A stretch of 64,000 bases of DNA from the NCBI RefSeq assembly GCF_013387465.1, contig NZ_VYGV01000027.1, forward strand, positions 1-64,000. Direction: 5' to 3'. Each line of letters starts with the position of its first letter. Within the stretch, counting starts at the first letter, position 1. Origin of the DNA: Hydrogenophaga aromaticivorans. Lineage in GTDB: Bacteria > Pseudomonadota > Gammaproteobacteria > Burkholderiales > Burkholderiaceae_C. A model generated the notes under the pieces. It saw nothing but the letters and a program-made list of their open reading frames with translations, made no database searches and had not been told where the DNA came from. Of this stretch, positions 59,954 through 64,000 are shown in pieces. A program made the position numbers and the translations under genes.

Positions 59954-61720
59954 ATGAGCGTCGTCCAGTGTGATCTCCTGGTGATCGGCTCCGGCGCTGG
60001 GGGGCTGTCTGCGGCTGTGACGGCCGCGCACCTGGGTCTCAAGGTCATCGTCGCGGAAAAAGACGCCCAGTTCGGCGGCACCACCGCCTGGTCGGGCGGC
60101 TGGATGTGGCTACCGCGCAATCCGCTGGCGGTGGAGGCCGGCATCGTCGAACCGATTGACGAGCCGCTGGCCTACCTGCGCCACGAGCTCGGCGACCGCT
60201 TCGACGAAGCCCGCGCCCGCGCTTTCCTTGAAGCGGCACCGCGCATGGTGGAGTTTTTCCGCTCCAACACCGCGCTGCGCTTCATCGACGGCAACGCCAT
60301 CCCCGATTTCCACGGCCGCACGCCACACGCGTCGCTCGGTGGCCGATCGCTGTGCGCTGCGCCCTTTGACGGCCGCCGCCTGGGCGCGCGCATCGCCGAC
60401 CTCAAGCCGCCCCTGCCCGAGACCACGCTCTGGGGCATGGGCATCGCCTCGGGTGCCGAGCTGCGCCACTTCTTCAACGCCTTGCGCAAACCGGCTTCAC
60501 TCTGGTACGTCACCCAGCGCGTGCTGGCGCACGCGAAAGACCTGCTGCTGCACCGCCGTGGCATGCGGTTGCTGAACGGCAACGCGCTGATCGCCAGCCT
60601 GGCTGCTTCGGCCCTGGAAGCCGGTGTCGACATCCGCACCCGATGCCCGGCCCGGCGCCTGCTGCGCGACGGGGAACGGGTGAGCGGCGCGGTGCTCGCC
60701 ACGCCCGAGGGCGCCATGGAAGTGCAAGCCCGCTGCGGCGTGGTGCTGGCCTGCGGCGGCTTCCCGCACGACGATCAGCGCAAACGCGCCCTGCTGCCGC
60801 ACGCCCCCACCGGAAAAGAACATTGGTCGGCCGCTTCGCGCGGCAACACCGGCGACGGCCTGCGCCTGGGCGAAACCGCCGGTGGCCAGGTGGCCACCGA
60901 TGGCTCGCAGGCCGCGGCGCTGGCCCCGGTGTCGCTGGTGCCGCGCGCCGACGGCTCGTTCGCGCACTTCCCGCACCTGATCGAGCGCGGCAAACCGGGC
61001 CTGATCGCCGTCACCCGGCGCGGACAACGCTTCACCAACGAAGCCGACTCGTACCACGACTTCATGCAAAACCTGCTGGCCGCGTTGCCCGCCGGCGAGC
61101 CGGTGCAGGCCTGGCTGGTCTGCGACCACGCCTTCATGCGCCACTACGGCCTGGGCGCCGCCAAGCCGGCCCCGATGCCGCTGGCACCGATGATCGCCAA
61201 TGGCTACGTGAAGCGTGGCCAGTCGCTGGTCGATCTGGCCAAGGTCTGCGGCATCGATGGCGATGCCCTGCAGAAGACGGTGCAACGCTACAACGCCATG
61301 GCACTCGCAGGCAAAGACGATGACTTCGCCAAAGGCGACACCCCTTACAACCGCATGCAGGGCGATGCACCTTTTGCGGCGGAAAAAGGCTGGCCCAACC
61401 CCTGCATGGGACCGCTGGAACGCGGTCCGTTCTACGCCGTGAAGGTGGTCGCCGGCAGCCTCGGCACCTTTGCCGGGCTGAAGACCAACGCCAACGCCCA
61501 GGTGCTCGACGCGCAGGGCCAGCCCATCGCCGGCCTGTACGCCGGCGGCAACGACATGAATTCGATGATGGCCGGGCACTACCCCAGCGGCGGCATCACG
61601 CTGGGACCGGCCATGGTCTTTGGATTTCTTGCGGCTCACCACGCTGCCGGACGCGAGCCCTCACCCCAGCCCTCTCCAAAACCATCACGCGATGGAGAGG
61701 GAACCCGACACCGCCTTTGA
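59954..61720 (+). CDS. KstD/fumarate-reductase-type FAD-dependent dehydrogenase (third copy)
   Basis: A 588-residue flavoprotein with VIGSGAGGLSAAVTAAHLGL, DAQFGGTTAWSGG, and C-terminal GNDMNSMMAGHYPSGGITLG. It parallels the first copy closely in the middle and C-terminal parts (KPAPMPLAPMIANGYVKRG, LERGPFYAVKVVAGSLGTF), and like it has a NIPSNAP gene beside it. The last about 22 residues (REPSPQPSPKPSRDGEG...) are a translated intergenic hairpin repeat rather than family sequence. ATG 59954 is preferred to the GTG 59930 that lies in the repeat. Confidence 0.92.
   Translation: MSVVQCDLLVIGSGAGGLSAAVTAAHLGLKVIVAEKDAQFGGTTAWSGGWMWLPRNPLAVEAGIVEPIDEPLAYLRHELGDRFDEARARAFLEAAPRMVEFFRSNTALRFIDGNAIPDFHGRTPHASLGGRSLCAAPFDGRRLGARIADLKPPLPETTLWGMGIASGAELRHFFNALRKPASLWYVTQRVLAHAKDLLLHRRGMRLLNGNALIASLAASALEAGVDIRTRCPARRLLRDGERVSGAVLATPEGAMEVQARCGVVLACGGFPHDDQRKRALLPHAPTGKEHWSAASRGNTGDGLRLGETAGGQVATDGSQAAALAPVSLVPRADGSFAHFPHLIERGKPGLIAVTRRGQRFTNEADSYHDFMQNLLAALPAGEPVQAWLVCDHAFMRHYGLGAAKPAPMPLAPMIANGYVKRGQSLVDLAKVCGIDGDALQKTVQRYNAMALAGKDDDFAKGDTPYNRMQGDAPFAAEKGWPNPCMGPLERGPFYAVKVVAGSLGTFAGLKTNANAQVLDAQGQPIAGLYAGGNDMNSMMAGHYPSGGITLGPAMVFGFLAAHHAAGREPSPQPSPKPSRDGEGTRHRL
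61670..61701 (+). repeat. Hairpin repeat at the 3' end of the third flavoprotein gene
   Basis: CCCTCTCC (61670-61677) and GGAGAGGG (61694-61701) with an inner CCATC-ACGC-GATGG hairpin, preceded by CCCTCACCCCAG. This type of sequence is widespread between bacterial genes; here it is inside the reading frame. Confidence 0.65.
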
Positions 61721-61749
61721 CAGACACCACCCAACCCAGGACACCCCAC

Positions 61750-62376
61750 ATGTACTACGAACTCGCCACCATGACCCTGCCGTTCGGCACCGCCGGCACG
61801 GCCGCCCAGAACGTGCAAGCCTACTGCGCCGCGCCGGAGGCGAAAGGCGAGCTGCTCGCCTGCTGGTTCACCGACATCGGCCCGCTCAACCAGATGATCG
61901 TGCTGCGTGGCTTTGCGTCGTTGACCGACCTGCAGGCCGAGCGCGAACGCACGCAACAAAGCGCTTCACCCTTCGGCAACGGCGAGATCTTCCAGACGCT
62001 GGAACAACACAGCTACCAGGGCTTCCCGTGGATGAAGCCGGTGCGCCCGAGCGCCGAGAGCGGCATCACCGGCCCGGTGTACGAGATCCGCACCTACGGC
62101 ATCAAGCCGGGCGGCGTGCAGCCCACCATCGACCTCTGGGAAGAGTACGTGCCGGCGCGCGACCAACTCTCGCCCTGCGTGGTCGCCATGGTCGCGCTCG
62201 ACGGTCCGCTGCGCTTCACCAACATCTGGGCCTACCCCACGCTTGACGCGCGCTCCAAGGCCCGCGCCGATGCGGTCGCACAAGGCATCTGGCCGCCCAA
62301 GGGTGGCCCGGCGCACCTGACCACGAACATGGTCTCCACCATCGCACTGCCCACCGCGGTGTCACCCCTGAAGTGA
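61750..62376 (+). CDS. NIPSNAP-family protein, two-domain form
   Basis: A 208-residue protein with two NIPSNAP-type halves. The first begins MYYELATMTLPFG and has ACWFTDIGPLNQMIVLRGF; the second begins YEIRTYGIKPGGV and has VAMVALDGPLRFTNIWAYPTL. It is twice the length of the single-domain protein at 47370 and needs no partner for the barrel dimer. AGGA lies before ATG 61750. It follows the flavoprotein by 29 nt. Confidence 0.88.
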   Translation: MYYELATMTLPFGTAGTAAQNVQAYCAAPEAKGELLACWFTDIGPLNQMIVLRGFASLTDLQAERERTQQSASPFGNGEIFQTLEQHSYQGFPWMKPVRPSAESGITGPVYEIRTYGIKPGGVQPTIDLWEEYVPARDQLSPCVVAMVALDGPLRFTNIWAYPTLDARSKARADAVAQGIWPPKGGPAHLTTNMVSTIALPTAVSPLK

Positions 62377-62383
62377 GGCTGTG

Positions 62384-63199
62384 ATGACACGCGTCTATTC
62401 ACTCGCCTACCTGTCGTCCCACCGCTGCACGCCCCCGGAAGCAATCCGCGTCGCTGCGGCCAACGGCTACCAGTTCGTGGGCCTGCGACTGTGGCCCAAC
62501 GCGCCAGGCGCACCGCAGCAGTTCCTGCTCGGTAAACCCGACGTGCTGAAAGAAACACAGGCCGCGATGGCCGACACCGGCGTGGGCATCTTCGATGTGG
62601 AGATCATCCGCATCGGCGAAGCCTTCGACCCGCACACCTGGGATCCGCTCTACAACGCCTGCGCCGCGCTCAAAGCCAAAGCCATCCTTATCGCCGGTGA
62701 CGACACCAACGAGGCGCGCCTGACGCAGAACTACGCCCGCCTGTGCGAGGTGATGCGGCCCTACGGCCTGACGGCCGATCTGGAGTTCATGCCCTGGACG
62801 GCGGTGAAGGACGCCAAGAGCGCGCTGCGGGTCGTGCAGAACGCCGGTTCACCGGCCAACGCCGGCATCCTGGTCGACGCGCTGCACTTCGGCCGCTCGA
62901 CCACCACGCTGGATGACATCCGCGCCATCCCGCGCGAACTGCTGCACTACGCGCAGATCTGCGACGCCGTGGCCGGCACGCACTTCACGGTCGAAGAAAT
63001 GATCCACACCGCGCGCTGCGAGCGCCTGCTGCCGGGCGATGGAAGCATCGACGTGCAGGGCCTGTTCGACGCCCTGCCCGCCGACCTGCCGGTGAGTGTG
63101 GAGGTGGTGAACTTCGAGCGCGAGAAAACCGCTGGGCCCGGCGAATGGGCTGGCATCTGCATGGCTGCAAGCCGTCCGTTCGTCGAGCCTCGCGCCTGA
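62384..63199 (+). CDS. Sugar phosphate isomerase/epimerase-family TIM-barrel protein
   Basis: A 271-residue protein of the xylose-isomerase-like/AP endonuclease 2 barrel family. Candidate metal ligands sit in ADLEFMPW, ILVDALHFGRS and VSVEVVN. Members include inosose and dehydroshikimate dehydratases as well as epimerases. It starts 7 nt after the NIPSNAP stop. With the Gfo/Idh and AroE-like dehydrogenases it makes a polyol- or cyclohexane-type substrate plausible. Confidence 0.88.
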   Translation: MTRVYSLAYLSSHRCTPPEAIRVAAANGYQFVGLRLWPNAPGAPQQFLLGKPDVLKETQAAMADTGVGIFDVEIIRIGEAFDPHTWDPLYNACAALKAKAILIAGDDTNEARLTQNYARLCEVMRPYGLTADLEFMPWTAVKDAKSALRVVQNAGSPANAGILVDALHFGRSTTTLDDIRAIPRELLHYAQICDAVAGTHFTVEEMIHTARCERLLPGDGSIDVQGLFDALPADLPVSVEVVNFEREKTAGPGEWAGICMAASRPFVEPRA

Positions 63200-63213
63200 T
63201 CGGAGAGACATCC

Positions 63214-63285
63214 ATGGTGATTCCGTTCGATCACATTTCGCGGTTGCCGTTTTTCTTTGGCGCCCGCTGGTTCAGCAGTGCTTGA
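63214..63285 (+). CDS. Possible 23-codon ORF with strong ribosome site
   Basis: CGGAGAGA lies 7 nt before an ATG that opens 23 codons (MVIPFDHISRLPFFFGARWF...). It follows the isomerase by 14 nt and ends just before repeat copy F. It may be a small peptide or the start of a gene whose rest was lost at the repeat. Low confidence. Confidence 0.25.
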   Translation: MVIPFDHISRLPFFFGARWFSSA

Positions 63286-63289
63286 CTGA

Positions 63290-63455
63290 CCCACCCCTGC
63301 GGCGCTTCGCGCGCCTTCCAGGCCGGGGCTTCGTCAGAGCCGAAGCCTCTTCGGGCTGTCCGAGCCTGCGCAGGCAGGCTCAGAGCCGCAGCCCTCAGCC
63401 CCCCCAAGGGGGCGACACCAGCCGTCCGGCAGAGCCGGCCCGGCGGTGTCCCCGG
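63290..63455 (+). repeat. Dispersed GC-rich repeat, copy F (before the acyl-CoA dehydrogenase gene)
   Basis: The longest copy: GCGGCGCTTCGCGCGCC, an extra TCCGAGCCTGCGCAGGCAGG palindromic part, the CCCCCCCAAGGGGG core, CGACACCAGCCGTCCGGC and GAGCCGGCCCGGCGGTGTCC. The ribosome site of the next gene lies about 25 nt after it. Confidence 0.75.
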
Positions 63456-63488
63456 TCAAGCCAACTTCACCCATCTCGAAAGAACCCC

Positions 63489-64000
63489 ATGGATTTCGCC
63501 CTCAACGACGAACAGAAAATGATGATCGACACCATCCGTCGCTTCATCGCCGAAGAACTGCACCCGCTGGAAGATGCGCTGGAAAACACCGGCGCGCTGC
63601 CCGATGCCGATGCGCGCCGCATCCACGCCAAAGCCAAAGAACTGGGCCTGTTCGCGCTCAACATGCCGGCCGAACTCGGCGGTGGCGGCCTGTCGAATCT
63701 GGACCGCATCATCTGCGAAGAGCAGTTCGGCCACACCAGCGACATGCTGATCCGCCGCGCCTTCGGCAACGTCTACGAACCGCTGCTGCACTGCAAGGGT
63801 GAGCAGATCGAACGCTGGCTCAAACCGGCGGTGGAAGGCACACGCACCTGCGCCATCACCATCACCGAATCCGGCGCCGGCTCGGACGCAGCCGGCATCA
63901 AGACCCACGCCAAGCGCAACAGCGAAGGCCAGTGGGTGCTCAACGGCAGCAAACACTTCATCAGCGACGGCGTGTGGTCCGACTTCTTCCTGGTGTCCGC
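63489..64000 (+). CDS. Acyl-CoA dehydrogenase (5' part, runs off right edge)
   Basis: One hundred and seventy codons without a stop. The N-terminal helical domain (MDFALNDEQKMMIDTIRRFI, ELGLFALNMPAELGGGGLSN) and the flavin-contact motif TITESGAGSDAAGIKT followed by WVLNGSKHFISDG are those of acyl-CoA dehydrogenases. The catalytic glutamate lies in the missing part. Electrons would go to ETF and ETF-QO (4744-6426). It is the last visible gene of the plus-strand catabolic run. Confidence 0.95.
   Translation, partial: MDFALNDEQKMMIDTIRRFIAEELHPLEDALENTGALPDADARRIHAKAKELGLFALNMPAELGGGGLSNLDRIICEEQFGHTSDMLIRRAFGNVYEPLLHCKGEQIERWLKPAVEGTRTCAITITESGAGSDAAGIKTHAKRNSEGQWVLNGSKHFISDGVWSDFFLVS

Noticed and set aside
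1-64000. tRNA, rRNA, integrase, transposase, prophage or toxin-antitoxin genes
   Set aside because: I looked for typical motifs in genes and gaps and found none; the short gaps hold hairpins, riboswitches or the repeat family instead.

Overview
The window is 64 kb of GC-rich, densely coding bacterial chromosome with 1-15 nt gene spacings and many ATGA overlaps. The gene content suggests a betaproteobacterium of the order Burkholderiales, most likely Comamonadaceae (Hydrogenophaga/Acidovorax-like). It has five Bug-type receptors of tripartite tricarboxylate transporters (TTT), two complete TctA/TctB permease pairs, a gcvTHP operon behind a tandem glycine riboswitch, a RhtA-type exporter, and a dispersed GC-rich repeat. 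No rRNA, tRNA, integrase, transposase or CRISPR array was found. The genus is an inference.

Layout. 1-2.4 kb: a Bug receptor with a cut-off membrane protein and two divergent carboxymuconolactone-decarboxylase-fold genes. 2.4-4.6 kb: an SDR / EamA / thioesterase operon. 4.7-6.4 kb: ETF-ubiquinone oxidoreductase. 6.5-10.5 kb: two tandem membrane-anchored TAXI receptors without a permease, a P-loop kinase and an unknown gene. 10.5-15.5 kb: glycine riboswitch plus gcvT-gcvH-gcvP. 15.5-18.7 kb: LysR, M20 amidohydrolase and Bug receptor. 18.7-20.2 kb: a second tandem glycine riboswitch in front of a DadA-like oxidase. 20.3-23.3 kb: radical SAM protein, GST and DUF305. 23.5-28.5 kb: a two-partner secretion pair (TpsB/TpsA) followed by an L,D-transpeptidase. 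28.5-31.1 kb: FrnE-like DsbA, aroE and rhtA. 31.1-33.7 kb: GntR with a perfect palindromic operator, Bug receptor and amidohydrolase. 33.7-39 kb: a complete tctDE-tctCBA locus. 39-45.5 kb: NYN/OST-HTH protein, PaiB-like, LysR, methyltransferase, small exported proteins, two truncated gene remnants, GST and EamA.

45.6-64 kb is a catabolic island. It holds three SDRs, three KstD-like flavoproteins, two NIPSNAP proteins each beside a flavoprotein, a second TctA/TctB/receptor set, a divergent AroE paralogue, a Gfo/Idh/MocA dehydrogenase, a TIM-barrel isomerase and an acyl-CoA dehydrogenase that runs off the end. AraC and IclR regulators sit inside it. Together these suggest import of a carboxylated cyclic or polyol-like compound, oxidation of ring hydroxyls, flavin-dependent desaturation and CoA-linked breakdown. 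The substrate cannot be read from sequence.

Best candidates for something undescribed: the duplicated flavoprotein-NIPSNAP module and its island, the permease-less tandem TAXI receptors with conserved cytoplasmic tails, a repeat family that lies inside operons and has been absorbed into a coding region, and the GntR gene whose operator ends one base before its start codon.
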